Origin: Macrotis lagotis
Taxonomy: Eukaryota > Chordata > Mammalia > Peramelemorphia > Peramelidae
Direction: 5' to 3'
Assembly: GCF_037893015.1 (NCBI RefSeq)
Contig: NC_133661.1
Coordinates: 220,788,445 to 220,852,444, forward strand
DNA: 64,000 nt
Below the pieces are notes generated by a model. The model did no database searches. It was not told the DNA's origin and was given only the letters and a program-made list of their open reading frames with translations. Of the stretch, positions 11,236 to 23,670 are shown in pieces (position 1 is the first letter of the stretch; each line of letters starts with the position of its first letter). The position numbers and the translations under genes are program-made.

Positions 11236-12229
11236 CTTTCTATCTCCTATTCAATTTGGTGTAGTGTATAGTCCTCATTCTATATACAGTTAGAATGTGG
11301 TTCCTATCAGGTTTTATTCTAGGACCCTGACCTCTAATGAGGAAGGTGAAAGGAACAAATATTTATTAAATGCCTACTATGGGCCAGACACTATCCTTAT
11401 GGACTTTACAAATATTATCTCTTTTGATCCCAGTTATCCTGATGAATCAATAGCCTTCTTGATCATTGACTTATTAAACCTCTAACCCTGGCACCTTATT
11501 TGCTGTTCTATTTATAACTTATTGCTCACATCTAGGTTTTCTCTCAAAAGACTGGGGTTGGGAGGAATAAAGTCAATGAATAGCATTTAGTCTTGAACAA
11601 AAAAAGGAATGATAAACATAGAACAATTCCAATGGCATAGAAAATAAGTAAAATCTAGTTAACTTCATTAGATTATTGCAAAAAACTGGGAAACTGATTT
11701 AAACTTCATCAGAACATACTTTTCACAACAGCTAATTTTGCATTTGACCTTGGCTTGAACAGTGGTTCAAATAATTTCTGTTTCCTTTCTGTTGGCAATA
11801 CAGCCAGTCTGGGGACACTTCTGCCATGGTCCATTTTAGGGGTCAATGTATGAAAAGGTAAAAGTTGCAAAGAGGAGGAGTGATAATTAATGGAACAGGT
11901 ACTAGAAGATTCGAATCCTCTCCAAAATAGACACTTTCTGTACTAACCAGTCTGTTCTACTTGTTGAAATTCTGGACCTCTCAAATGCAGGAGACTGTCT
12001 ATATACAAGTGCTTTTTTTGTTTTGTTTGTTTGTACTCAGGGAAAGAAGTGAAAAAGGGGAAGAGGTAGTCAGGATTCAAAGTATAAGCTCATTTAGTTA
12101 AATTCATGCATGTTTAGGGAAAATTGATGGACTATGAGATAAAAGAACAGGTCATTTCCTTCCCCATCCTCCTCCCATCTTTTTTCATAGAGAATGTAGC
12201 AGATGTTCATAGTTTGGTGCTTGTTAACT
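11236..12229. other. Mostly unassigned, with one old repeat motif
   Basis: At 11355-11425 the stretch AATATTTATTAAATGCCTAC, GGGCCAGACACT matches a very common old mammalian repeat end, also seen near 33690 and 40260. The remainder is unassigned. Confidence 0.4.
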
Positions 12230-12850
12230 TTTTTTAAAAAAATAATATTTTACCCCCCCAGTTACATATTATGAAAAATTTTACATTCATAATCGCAAGA
12301 TTTTGAGTTGCAAATTTTTCTGTCTCTTCTTCTCCTCTCCTCTTCTGAAAATGGCAAGCAATTTGATATAGTTTAAACATATGCTATCATGTATAATATA
12401 TTTCCTTTTTATTTTCTGACGTAGAAGAAAAATAAATCAAAAGGAAAAATAACCATGAGCAAGAAAACATAATTGAAAATATATGCTTTGACCTGAATTC
12501 AGAGTTCATCATTCTTTACCTGAATATAGATAGCATTTTCCTTTCTGAGTCCCTTGTATTTGTCTTGGATAATTCATTGTGTTGCTGAGAAGAGATGGCT
12601 CTTTCACACCATCATCATCCAGTGTTGCTGTCACTATGTACATTGATTTACTGGTTCTGCCTTTTTCTGTTTTCATCAGTTCATAAAAGTCTGAAATCTT
12701 CTTATTCATCTTTTCTTATTGTGCAACAGTATTACATCACATTTATATACCACAGCTTATTCAGCCATTCCCCAATTGATGGACTTCTCTTCAATTTCCA
12801 ACATTTTACCACTTTAAAAATAAATTCACTACATCTGCAAAAAGGTTTAT
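12230..12850 (-). mobile_element. 5'-truncated old L1/half-L1 3' end
   Basis: Minus-strand 3' UTR and ORF2 C-terminal remnant. Read on plus: TTACATATTATGAAAAATTT, ATTTGATATAGTTTAAACAT, GTCTTGGATAATTCATTGTG, CACAGCTTATTCAGCCATTC, CCCCAATTGATGGAC. The same order occurs at 62970-63980. It ends in a short inverted repeat (12787-12876) that suggests a 5' inversion at insertion. Confidence 0.75.
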
Positions 12851-12875
12851 AGTGGTAAAAAGTTGGAAATTGAAG

Positions 12876-12876
<1 letters not shown>
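12787..12876. repeat. Inverted repeat with about 31-bp arms
   Basis: Arm 12787-12818 (TCTTCAATTTCCAACATTTT and on) is the near-perfect reverse complement of 12846-12876, with about two mismatches, around a 27-base A-rich centre. The right arm lies past the end of the L1 fragment, so it is an inverted copy of the L1's own 5' edge. Confidence 0.85.
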
Positions 12877-12921
<45 letters not shown>

Positions 12922-12945
12922 TTTAGTTAGTTAGTTAGTTAGTTT
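12877..12945. repeat. (TA)n then (GTTA)n microsatellite
   Basis: About 20 TA units followed by TTAG/GTTA units, directly beside the inverted-repeat arm. Confidence 0.9.
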
Positions 12946-13530
12946 CTTTGGTAATCTTCCAATGGATTTTATTTTATGTATATAAAAATGTTATTCTGTG
13001 GGTCCCATAGATTTCATTAGACTTCCAAAAGGTTAGATGACACGGAAAAGATCATGAACTCCTGGTACAGAGTGCTCTAATTCCCAAATTGTAAAGTTAT
13101 AGCAAAAAGAACCAAGCCAGAATTTTTCTCTTCTGTTATCTGATGCAACATTCTACCCCTACTCCCTGACCCATACCACTGTTACAGGATGTGAGGACAA
13201 CCACATATTCTTCAAAATTTATCAAGTTATAACAAAAACACTAGGTAACAGCATAGCCCTAAAGGTTCCATATGATCATGAAGAAGTTAAAAAGGCAACT
13301 CTGGATGATCCTTGTATTATGCATATTTAGCAAAGTTTGCCAAAGTGTATCCTAAATCAAATAAATGCATTGTATTTAGGATAATTTGTTTTCATGATGG
13401 GCTATACAAAGATCTCAGCTTACCTCCCCATTAATTCTTTCCTTATTTTTGCACAAAATCACAAAAGACTGGAGGGTATCTTCCAAAGGCTTATTGAAGG
13501 AAGATTTTTTTGGGGGGTTCACTGTTTTAT
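12946..13530. other. Unassigned sequence
   Basis: No gene or repeat family recognised. Confidence 0.3.
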
Positions 13531-13708
13531 TTTTATATTTTGTTCATTCTTTCCTTTTAAAAAAACTTTTAATTCCCCTTCCCCCCAGCAACAAAAACAA
13601 ATTTCAACATTTACTCTCAAAACCTTGTGTTCTGAATTCTCTCCCTTCATTTCTTCTTCCCTTCATTGAGAAAGAAAGTTATTTGGTGTAGGTTAAAAGT
13701 GTGTAGTC
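13530..13708 (-). mobile_element. Half-L1 (HAL1-like), piece 1: 3' end
   Basis: The 3' end of an old minus-strand L1-type element: a T-rich start (AAAAAAACTTTTAATTCCCC), CTCTCCCTTCATT, GAGAAAGAAAG, then GGTGTAGG and GTGTAGTC. The sequence resumes after L1 B at 20667 with the same GTGTAGTC motif followed by AATAGTCATCTTG, in the order I recall for this family. L1 B therefore inserted into it. Confidence 0.75.
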
Positions 13709-14392
13709 ATGACTTCTGGCCAACATGGCAGAGAGAATATAGGCACTGTGCTAACGTCTCCTGGTTTCCCCTCAGAATTAATATGAATTAAGCCTCTTAA
13801 CAGAATTCAAATCCACAAAATCCAGAAGGAGCAAAGAAGAACATCTACCAACAAGGTCTGTCTCAGGGGAATGCAGAGAAGTCTTGGAAGCTTCAGTTTT
13901 GTGAGCAGGCAAGAGAGCAGCACAGTGGGCAGGGGAGCTAGACATCAATCTAGCCAGCTCCACCAGCCTGGAAGACCAGGGCCCCAAGCCTTGTATTTTC
14001 AGTAGAGTCCCCTTGTGTCCAATTGAGTCCCTCCCCCCATCTCTTTTAGACAAAGGGACTCTTCCTACAACAAACACTATAACAACCTCGACACCCCACC
14101 AGGCTCAGGTGTGGGTAGCAGATCTCTCTCAGTACTGAGATTAACTAAATATCCCAAGGGCCCAGCCCACAATGGTCAAGGATAATTCAGACCCTGCTGT
14201 TCCCTTCACCCCACACCCCAGGATTAGGTAATGAACCACAAATCAAGCTTACAGACATTCCAGAGAAAGCCTCTAGCACCCCCTACTGACTGGCCCAGTT
14301 AGAGTTACTAAATCCAGTGGGGAAAGCCTATAGGGCTTTCAAAACCAAAGATCTGAGAAACAGCCCCTCCCCCAACAGAAGATCTTAAGAAA

Positions 14393-15412
14393 ATGAAGAA
14401 AGGCCATAGGAAAGGGGGTCCAATGAAAGCTACTTTGAAGACAAAGACCTTAACTCAGAGAGAGCTAGAACTTCTTAGGAGAATATTACTTGGTCTCCAG
14501 CCCAGAAATACTTCTTAGAAGAGATCAGGAAGGAGTTTAAAAATCAATTGGAAACACTGGGAAAAGAAACTCAATAGAAAATTAATACATTGCAACATGA
14601 AAACAAATTACTAGAAAATACAATTGGACAAATGCAAAAAGAAAATAGTCTCTCAATTCCTCAACTGAGCAAATGCAAAAAAGGAAATAATTCTCTCAAA
14701 GCCTCAATTGGGCAAATGGAAAGCTCCTTCAAAAATAGAATTGACCAATTGGAAAAGGAGTTGAAAAAGGTAAATGAAGAAAATTCTTCTCAAAAAAGGA
14801 ATGGAATTTGTGGAAACTAATGATTTTATGAGACAACAAGAGTCTTTTAAACAAAACCTAAAAATTAAAAAAAATAGAAGAAAATGTAAAATACCTCATC
14901 CTGCAAAACAACTGTCCTTGAGAATAGATCCAGAAGAGACAACTTAAGAATCATTGGGCTTCCAGAAAACATTGAAGAGAAAAAAAAGTCTGGACTCAAT
15001 ATTACAGGATTTAGAGATGGAAAATTTCCCTGACATCATGGAACCAGAGGGAAAAATAGTTACTGAAAGGATACATTGACCCCCTCCTGAAAGGGAACCC
15101 CAAATGAAAACACCAAGGAATATTATGGTCAAATTCCAGAACTATCAGATAAAAGAGAAAATCCTGAATGCGGCCAGAAAGAAAAAAATTAGATACCAAT
15201 GAGCCACGATAAAATTACACAGGACCTGGCTGAGTCAACATTAAGAAATTGAAGGGACAGGAATGTGATATTCTGAAGAGCAAGGGACCTTGGAATGCAG
15301 CCAAAAATCCACTCCTTGGCAAAACTGAGCCTTCTCTTTTAGGGAAAAAGATGAACATTTAATGAAATAGGAGACTTCCAACTTTTCCTGATGAAAAGGC
15401 CAGAGCTAAATA
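14393..15412 (+). pseudogene. L1 B ORF1, degraded
   Basis: Begins ATGAAGAAAGGCCATAGG, matching the start chosen for copies A and C. The coiled-coil part is open at 14590-14820 with GQMQKENSLS, SIGQMESSFKNRIDQLEKEL and KVNEENSS. Only two of the 14-residue repeat units remain (14622-14705), against three in C and four in A; they are 41 and 43 bp, so the frame is restored across the pair. The C-terminal region (about 15000-15412) is recognisable only at nucleotide level. Confidence 0.8.
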
Positions 15413-15846
15413 GAAAATTATTTACCTCCTTAACTTCTTTCTTGTTTATTTTATGGCTAGTCGGTAGTGGAGACTCAAGAGATACATGAAAAGGTTAAGA
15501 AAAGGGAAAAAGAAAAAAAATTGCTATCGAATAAGATGAAACTAGCTATATACCCACCTAGGAGAAGGATTCTCACAACTCTTGAGAATTGTAACTCTAC
15601 TAGAGAGAATATACCTAGCCAGAAGTGATGGACAATCATGACTTATCCATCAAACTGATAGAATCATTTAAAAATAATATCTCCTTAAAAAGGGAAGGGA
15701 CAGTAAAAACACAGGAGGATGGAAGAGATTGAATGGGGTAAATCACATTACATAAAAAGGTACAAAGGACCTATTGCAATAGAGGGAAAGGAAGGAGGAG
15801 TGAGAACTGCCTGAATCTTACTTTCATTAGACTTGGATTAAAGTTA

Positions 15847-15849
15847 CCT

Positions 15850-15886
<37 letters not shown>

Positions 15887-15901
15887 ACATACACACACAC
15901 T
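15847..15901. repeat. (CA)n microsatellite inside L1 B
   Basis: A run of CA units with two TACACACA interruptions in the ORF1-ORF2 spacer. At the corresponding place element C has only CTTACACATACTTATTTAAC, so the repeat expanded after insertion. Confidence 0.9.
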
Positions 15902-15929
15902 CAGTTAAGAAACTTATCTTACCTTTCAA

Positions 15930-16040
15930 GTATTAAAAGGGGAAAGGGAGAGGGGGGAGGGAAAAAAGAAGAAGTAACAGAAGAAAGAGAAGGAAGAAGG
16001 GGCAAAGAGAAAGGGGAAAGAAAGGGGGGTTGAGTATAAG
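15930..16040 (+). other. L1 B inter-ORF purine-rich spacer
   Basis: G/A-only stretch with GGGG runs spaced by short A-rich loops, placed as in A and C just upstream of ORF2. It could fold as a G-quadruplex or purine triplex. That is an inference from composition. Confidence 0.7.
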
Positions 16041-17989
16041 GGGACAAACACATTGAAGGTGGTGGTATTCAGAAACAAAATACTAGATAATATGGATAAA
16101 ATGAAAAAAGGGGAAAATAAAAACAGAGGGAAGATAGTATGGAGGGCAATAAAGTTAGTAATTATAATTTTGAATGTGAATAGGTTGAACTTTCCCATAA
16201 AATGTAAGCAAATAGCAGAGTGGATTAAAAATCAAAATCCTACAATATACTGCTTACAAGAAACTCATTTGAAGCAGAGAGAGACACATATAGAGTAAAG
16301 GTAAAAGGTTGGAGCTAAATATATTTTGCTTCAGAGAAGTGAAAAAAAGCAAGGGTAGCAATCCTTATCTCAAAGCAGCTGCAAAAAAAAAAAGATCTCA
16401 TTAAAAGAGATAAGTAAGAAAATTATATACTCCTAAAAGGTACCCTAGTCAATGAAGCAATTTCAATAATAAATATGTATGCACCAAGTGGCATAGCATC
16501 CAAATTCTTAGAAGAGAAGTTGAGTGAGTTACAGGAAGACATAGACAGCAAAACTCTACTGGTGGGAGACCTCAACCTCCCATTCTCAGATTTAGATAAA
16601 TATAACCATAAAATAAGCAAGAAGGAAGTTAAGGTGATAAGTAGAATGTTATAAAATATAGACATAGATCTTTGGAGGAAATTGAGTGGGGATAAAAAGG
16701 AATAAACTTTTTTTCCCCCTGCAGTACATGGAAGTTACACAAAAATTGATCATGTACTAGGGCATAAAAACATTATTATCAAATATACAAAGACAGAAAT
16801 GGCCAGTCCTTCTCAGATCATAATGCAATAAAAGTCACATACAATAATGGACCATGGAGAGATAGACCTAAAACTAATTGGAAACTAAATAACCTCAATT
16901 TAAAGAATGAGTGGATCAAACAACAAATTATAGAAAGAATTAATCATTTCATCCTAGATAATGACAATAATGGAACAGCATACAAAAAAAATAATGGAAA
17001 ACAGCCAAGGCAGTTCTCAGAAGAGATATTATATCTTTAAATGCATGCATAAATAAATAAGAGAAAGAGGAAATCAATGAACTAAACATGCAACTAAAAT
17101 TAGAGAAAGAACAAATTAAAAATCCCCAACTAAAATATCAAATTAGAAATTCTAATAATCAAAGGAGAAATTAAGAAAACTGAAAGCAAGAAAACTATAG
17201 AATTAATAAATGAAACCAAGAGTTGGTTTTATGAAAAAATCAATAAAACTGATAAACCTTTGGTTAATTTGATTTAAAAAAAGAAAGAAGAAAATAAATT
17301 GCTAAGTATCATAAATAAAAAAGATGAACTCACCACCAAAGAGGAAGAAATTAAAGTAATAATTCACAATTATTTTTCTCCACTGTATACTAATAAATGT
17401 GATTATCTAAGTGAAATGAATGAATATTTACAAAAATATAAATTGCCCATGTTAAATGAAGAGGAAATTAAATACCTAAACAGCCCAATCACAGAAAAAG
17501 AAATTCAACAATCCATCATTGAACTCCCTAAGAAAAAATCTCCAGGGCCAGTTGGATTCACAAGTGAATTCTATCAAACATTTAAGGAACAATTGATTCC
17601 AATTCTATATAAACTCTTTGGAAAAATAGGTGAAGATAGAACTCTGCCTAACTCTTTCTTTGACACCAATATGGTACTGATACATAAATCAGGAAGTTTC
17701 AAAACAGAGAAAGAAAATTATAGACCTGCCTCCCTAATGAATATAGATGCAAAAAATCTTAAATAAAATCTTAGCAAAGCCATTACAGCAAGTTATCACT
17801 AGGATAATACACTATGACCAAGCAGGATTTTTCCCAGTAATGCTGGGTTGGTTCAGTATTAGGAAAACTGTTAATATAATTAACTAAATCAATACCAAAC
17901 CTATCAGAAATTATATGATCATCTCTGTAGATGCTTAAAAAACCTTTGACAAAATTCAGCACCCATTCCTAATAAAACCTAAACACTAG

Positions 17990-18141
17990 GGGGTGGCTAG
18001 GTGGCTCAGTGGATAAAGCACCAGCCCTGGAGTCAGGAGTACCTGGGTTCAAATCCGGTTTCATACACTTAATAAATGTCTAGCTGTGTGGCCTTGGGCA
18101 AGCCACTTAACCCCATTTGCCTTGCAAAAACCTAAAAAAAA
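17990..18141 (+). mobile_element. Marsupial tRNA-derived SINE in L1 B
   Basis: Complete copy from GGGGTGGCTAGGTGGCTCAG to the A-tail. Perfect target-site duplication AAACCTAAACACTAG at 17975-17989 and 18142-18156. It is younger than L1 B. Confidence 0.97.
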
Positions 18142-18983
18142 AAACCTAAACACTAGAGAGCACACAAATAAATATATTGTTTTTTAGAATGTTTAGCAGT
18201 ATCTATCTGAAACCACCAACAAGCATTAAATGCAGTGGGGATGAGCTAGAGGCATTTCCAATATCAGGTATGAAACAAGGATGTCCATTATCTCTACTAC
18301 TATTCAATATTGTGTTAGAAATGTTAGCTTCAGCAATAAAAGAAGAAAAAGAAATTGAAGAAATTGGAATTGGGAAGAAGCAAAACTCTCACTCTTTGCA
18401 GATGACATGGTGGTATACCTAGAGAATCCTAAAAAATCATTTAAAAATTACTAGAAACAATTAGCAACTTTGGCAAAGTCACAGGATATAAAATAAACCC
18501 TCATAAATCCTCAGCTTATCTACACCTTACTGGCAAGATACAACAGAAAGAGCTAGAAAGAGAAATCTCATTCAAAGTAACTTCAGACAGTATAAAATAC
18601 TTGGGAGTCTACCTACCCAGGTAGACTCAGAAACTCCATAAAAACAACTACAAAACACTTCTCACACAAATAAAACCTGATTTAAATAACTGGACAAAAT
18701 ATCAACTGCTCATGGATAGGCTGGGCTAACATAATAAAAGTGACAATTCTGCCTAAATCAAACTACTTTTTTAGTGCCCTACCAATGAAAATTCCAAAGA
18801 ATTAATGAGCCAGGAAAAAATTATTAATAAATTCATAAGGAGAAATTAAAAAGTCAAGAATTTCCATGGATTCAATGAATAAAAGTATAAAAGAAGGAAG
18901 TTTAGCTTTACCAGATCTAAAATTATATTTTAGAGTGTAAGTCCTCAAAACTGTCTGGTATTGGCTAAGAAATAGAGTGGTGG

Positions 18984-19229
18984 GGGCAGCTAGATGGTGC
19001 AGTGGATAGAACACCGGCCCCAGAGTCAGGAGTACCTGAGTTCAAATCTGGCCTCACACACTTAATAATTACCTAGCTGTGTGGCCTTGGGCAAGCTCCT
19101 TAACCCCATTTCCCTTGCAAAAACCAAAAAAGAAAAGAAAAGAAAAGAAAAGAAAAGAAAAGAAAAGAAAAGAAAAGAAAAGAAAAGAAAAGAAAAGAAA
19201 AGAAAAGAAAAGAAAAGAAAAGAAAAGAA
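18984..19229 (+). mobile_element. Marsupial tRNA-derived SINE in L1 B with long AAAAG tail
   Basis: Head GGGCAGCTAGATGGTGCAG. Target-site duplication AAGAAATAGAGTGGTGG (18967-18983) against AAGAAATAGAGTCGTGG (19230-19246), one mismatch. The tail has grown into about twenty AAAAG units, including the start of the second duplication copy. Confidence 0.97.
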
Positions 19230-19235
19230 AAGAAA
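19126..19235. repeat. (AAAAG)n microsatellite from a SINE tail
   Basis: Near-perfect AAAAG units. The two overlapping Lys/Glu/Arg-rich frames here are translated repeat. Confidence 0.97.
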
Positions 19236-20666
19236 TAGAGTCGTGGATCAGTGGAACAGACTAGGTGCAAAAGAGATAAGAGGAAATGATTACATTAATT
19301 TCCTGTTTGATAAACCCAAAGAGTCCAGTTTCTAGAATAAACACTGTCTCTTTGATAAAAAACTGTTGGGAAAATTAGAAGTTAGTATGGAAGAAACTTG
19401 AGTTAGACCAACATCTGACACCCTATACCAAGATAAGATCAAAATTTGTACAGGATCTAGACATAAAGACAATGTTATAAGCCAACTACGAGATCATGTA
19501 ATAGATAATTCTGATTACATTAAATTAAAAAGCTTTTGCACAGACAAAAACCACTGTAATCAAGATCAAAAGAAATGTAGCAAATTGGAAAACAATTTTT
19601 ACAACTAGTATTTCTGACAAATGACTCATTTCTAAAATATATAGAGAACTGTCAAATTTGTTTAGAAAAAACATCCCCCAATTGACAAATAGTCAAAGGA
19701 TAAGAGGTAATTTACAGATGAGGAAATCAAAGCAATCCATAGTCATATGAAAAATTGCTCTAAATCACTAATTATTAGTGAAATGCAAAGTAAAGCATCT
19801 CAGAGGTACCATGTCCCACCTCTCAGATGGTCAATATGACCAGAAAGGACAATGATCAATGTGTGAAAGGATATGGAAAATATGGGACATTAAGGCATTG
19901 TTGGTAGAGCTGTGAACTCATCCAACCTTTCTGGAGACCAATTTGGAATTATTCCCAAAGGGCGATAAAAATATACATACCCTTTGATCAAGCAATACCA
20001 CTACTGGATCTATATCCTGAAGAGATCTCAAAAAAGAGTTAAAACATCACTTGTACAAAAATATTCATAGCAGCTCTGTTTTTGCTGGCAAAAAATTGGA
20101 AATTGAGGAAATGTCCATCAATTGGGGAAATGGATGAGCAAATTGTGGTATATGTATGATATGGAAGTAATTCTTTTAGAAATAAGGAGGGATGGGAATT
20201 CAGAGAAGCCTGGAAGGATTTGCATGAACTGATGTTGAGTGGGATTCACAGAACCAGAAGAACATTGTACACCATAACAGCAACATAGGGTTAATGATCA
20301 GTCTTAATGGACTTGCTCATTTCATCAGTGCAACAATCAGGGACAATTTTGGGGTATCTGTGATGGGGAATACCATCTGTATTCAGTGAAAGAATTATGG
20401 AGTTTGAACAAAGACCAAAGTCTATTACCTTTAATTTAAAAAGTTATCTTATTATGTAATATTGCTATCTCCTATATTTTATTTTATCTTTAAGGATATG
20501 ATTTCTTTCTCAACACATTCAATTTTGATCATTGTAAAGCATGGAAACAATGTGAAGACTATCAGACTGTCTTATGTGGAGAGTGGGGGGAGGGAAGCAA
20601 GAGTAGGGGGGGAAATATTGTAAAATTCAAAAATAAATAAATAAATAAGGTAAAAAGGGAAAAACC

Positions 20667-21770
20667 TGTGTAGTCCTTAAAAACATTACTGTAATAGTCA
20701 TCTTGAAAAAATAAACATAATTTTCTCCCACAAAAAGTAAAACCTCAGGGAAAAATAAAATAAAATAAAGCATGCTTCAGTCTTTATTCAGAAACCATCA
20801 ACTTTGTCTTTGAGATTGATAACATTATTTATCACAAGTCCTTCAGAGTTTTCTTGGGTCACAGCATTGCTCAGAAAAGGTAGGTCATTCAATTTATTAT
20901 CCTGTAATATTACTGTTACTTTGTATAAGGTGCACTTCCTAACGCATTTGCTCATCTAAGATTTTTACTGAGAGCATCTGGTTCATCATTTCTCATAACA
21001 GAACAGTATTTCACCTTAATCACACCCACAATTTGTTAGCTGTTCCCCAGTCCCTGGGCATTTCCTCAATCTCTAGGACCCTGCTATTAGAAAAGGGCTG
21101 CTATAAATATTCCTTACACATATAGATTCTTTTCTTCCCATATTTTATCTCTTCTGGAATATAGTGTTAGCAGTAACATTACTAGGCCAAAGAGTAGGCA
21201 TGGTTTTTTTAGTCCTTTGCACATAGTTACAAATTGCTCTATAGAATTGTTGAATCATTTCACAACTCTTTCAAAGGTACATCAATATCTTAATTTCCCT
21301 ACATACTTTCCAACATTTTTCATTTTCTCCCTCTTTCCTATTAGCCAATCAAGTAGGGTAAGATAGTACCTCAGAATTGTTCTAACCTGCATTTCAGGTA
21401 TTAATAGTCAGGATATTTTAAAACAATTCTTAAGTATATTGCATTGAAAACCTCATCAGAAAGCTGTTCATATTTCTTGATCATTTAGCAATTGGGGAAT
21501 GCTGGGTTTTTTGAGAAATGAGGTCTTCTTCAAAGAAACTTGCTTCAATAATTTTTCCCATAGCTGCTATTGCTAGCTGTATTTCCCTCCATCCTATTTC
21601 TCCTACTTCATTTATACTACTCTTTCTCTCCTTTCATCCTGTCCCTCCTCAAAAGTGTTTTGCATCTGACTGTCCTCTTGCATGATCTTCCCTCCTTTAC
21701 ACCTCGCTCCCTCCCCCCTCTCTCTTCCCCTTTCTCTCCTATTTTCTTCTAGAAATTCACTTACCAGAAA
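20667..21770 (-). mobile_element. Half-L1 (HAL1-like), piece 2: 3' UTR, ORF2 remnant and spacer
   Basis: Continues piece 1 on the minus strand. Read on plus: AATAGTCATCTTGAAAA, GCTTCAGTCTTTATTCAG, CACAATTTGTTAGCTGTTCC, GGCTGCTATAAATATTCC, CTAGGCCAAAGAGTAGGC, ACAAATTGCTCTATAG and CAATTGGGGAATG, all from the extreme C-terminal part of an ORF2. Then, instead of the rest of ORF2, it passes at about 21550 directly into GCTGCTATTGCTAGCTG and a pyrimidine-rich spacer (CCTGTCCCTCCTCAAAAGTG). Loss of most of ORF2 is the mark of half-L1 elements. Confidence 0.8.
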
Positions 21771-22575
21771 GCCTTCTGGCCAAGATGGTGGAGAGAAGAC
21801 AGGCACAGTTCTAAAGTCTTGTGATCTTTCCCCATCTATCATATGAAACAAACATCTTAACAGAAATCTGACTCACAAAACCAAGAAAGAAAAGCCAGGA
21901 GAAAGAACATCTATCTCAAAATTTGTCTCCCTCAGCAGAACTGGACGAATTTGGGTGGGTGAGTCTCGGTGGATCAGCCGCCGATCAGCCCTGAATCAGC
22001 GAGATTAGAGGCTGAATTGGAGCCTGGGAGTCTGAGAGCCCAAGAGCCAGACCTGTTGGATCAGCAGTGGGACTAGACTGCAGGGGCTTGAGTCAACTAG
22101 GGAGCAGAGGCACTAGTGTTGGTGTTGTCCCTCTGGAGCTTGCCGACAGGGCTGGGGGGAGAGTTCAGGTGCAGGAGAGCTGCAGACACACCATCCCTGG
22201 GCTCCTCTGGTCTGAGGAACTCTGAGTCCAAGCCTCCATTATGGCTGAGGCCTCTTCCAGGAACAAATGATTGCAGACTACTTCTGCCTCAGGCACAGGT
22301 ATGTGAGCAGAAGAACCAGCCCAGCTGACAATAGGGAGAAGAAACACCTCAAGCTAGGCCAAAGCCCACCATTCATTGAAGGCAAAAGGATTCATTAGCT
22401 CCAGCTCTTCCTTTCAACCTAAGGGAGAAGGACTCAATCAAGGTCACAGACACTCCAGAGAAAGCAACCAGCACCTCCTACTGGCCATCCAGAGAAATTG
22501 CACTCAGTGACTAAAGCCTCTATTGATCCCAAGCCCATGTGAACCAGCCCCTCCCCAACTCAAGGTCTTAGCAAA

Positions 22576-23670
22576 ATGAAGAAGGGTCAGCAGAAAGGTG
22601 TATCCATAGAATAATTCTTGGAAGGGAAAGACCCTAATTCAGAAAAACCGAGAACCTCAGAGGAGATTATGATCTGGTCACCAGCACAGAAAGACTTCCT
22701 TGAAGAAATAAGGAAGGAGTTTAAAAATCAACTGGAAAATTGGGGAGAGACAATTATTACCTTGCAACAAGAAAACTAATCCTTAGAAAATACAATTAGA
22801 CAAATACAAAAGGAGAATAAATCTCTCAGATCCTCAATTGGACAAATACAAAATGAGAATACTTTTCTCAGATCTTCAATTGGGCAAATGCAAAAAAAGA
22901 ACATAATTCTCTTAAAACCTCAATTGGTCAAATGGAAAGCTCTTTCAAAAGCAGAATTGACCAATTGGAAAAGGGGTTGCAAAAGGTTAATGAAGATAAC
23001 TCCTCCCTAAAAAAAAAAGAATGGAGTTTGCAGAAACTAATGACTCCATGAGAAAGCAAGAACCAGTTAAACAAAATCAAAAAATAGAAAAAAAGGAAGA
23101 AAATGTAAAATACCTCATCAACAAAACCAATGACCTCAACGATAGGTTGAGGAGGGCAACCTGAGAATTATTGGACTTCCTGAAAATATTAAAGAGAAAT
23201 AAAGCCTGGACTTAATATTACAGGATATAGTGATGGAAAATTGCCCTGATATCATGGAATCAGAGGGCAAAGTTGTTATAGAAAGAATACATGGATCCCC
23301 TCCAGAAAAAGATCCTAAAATGTAAACACCAAGGAATGTTGTGGCCAAATTGCAGAACTATCAGATAAAAGAGAAAAATCCTGCAAGCTTTCAGAAAGAA
23401 ACAATTTAAATATCAAGGAGCCACAGTAAGGATTGCGCAGGACCTGACTGCATCAACATTAAGGGATTGAAGGGCCTGGAATGAGATATTTCGAAGAGCA
23501 AGGGAGTTTGGAATGCAACCAAGAATCTGCTATCTTGCGAAGCTGAGCCTTCTCTTCCAGGGAAAAAGATGGACATTTAATGAAATAATGAAATGGAAGA
23601 AGTCCAAAAATTCCTGATGAAAAGACCAGAGCTAAATAGAAAACCTGGACATCAAACAGGAGGTTTCAGA
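22576..23670 (+). pseudogene. L1 C ORF1, degraded
   Basis: Opens ATGAAGAAGGGTCAGCAG. An early stop follows GVSIE. The coiled-coil region holds three 14-residue units (22794-22921; 42, 42 and 44 bp, the last shifting frame): RQIQKENKSLRSS, GQIQNENTFLRSS, GQMQKK. The C-terminal RNA-binding part is recognisable near 23340-23600 (ATCAGATAAAAGAGAAAAAT, CTTCTCTTCCAGGG). ORF1p is the L1 RNA chaperone; this copy cannot make it. Confidence 0.85.

Larger units (their letters stand above)
16139..20350 (+). pseudogene. L1 B ORF2, broken, with two SINE insertions
   Basis: Starts ATGGAGGGCAATAAAG. Endonuclease remnants include IKNQNPTIYCLQETHLKQRE (16215-16290) and a GDLNLPFSD-like stretch at nucleotide level near 16565. 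The longest open part is 17299-17766, with [40 protein letters not shown] and [13 protein letters not shown]. The catalytic box is still spelled by TTTGCAGATGACATGG near 18394 (FADDM) but sits out of frame with its neighbours. SINEs at 17990 and 18984 interrupt the reverse transcriptase and C-terminal regions. The 3' boundary is approximate. Confidence 0.85.
13712..20666 (+). mobile_element. L1 element B, near full length
   Basis: Plus-strand L1 starting ACTTCTGGCCAACATGGC and ending in an (AAAT)n tail. TGTGTAGTC occurs at both edges (13700-13708 and 20667-20675), a short target-site duplication inside the old half-L1. It has a 5' UTR, ORF1 from 14393, a purine-rich spacer and ORF2 from 16139, and holds two later SINEs (17990-18141, 18984-19229). 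It is more diverged from A and C than they are from each other. All frames are broken. Confidence 0.95.
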
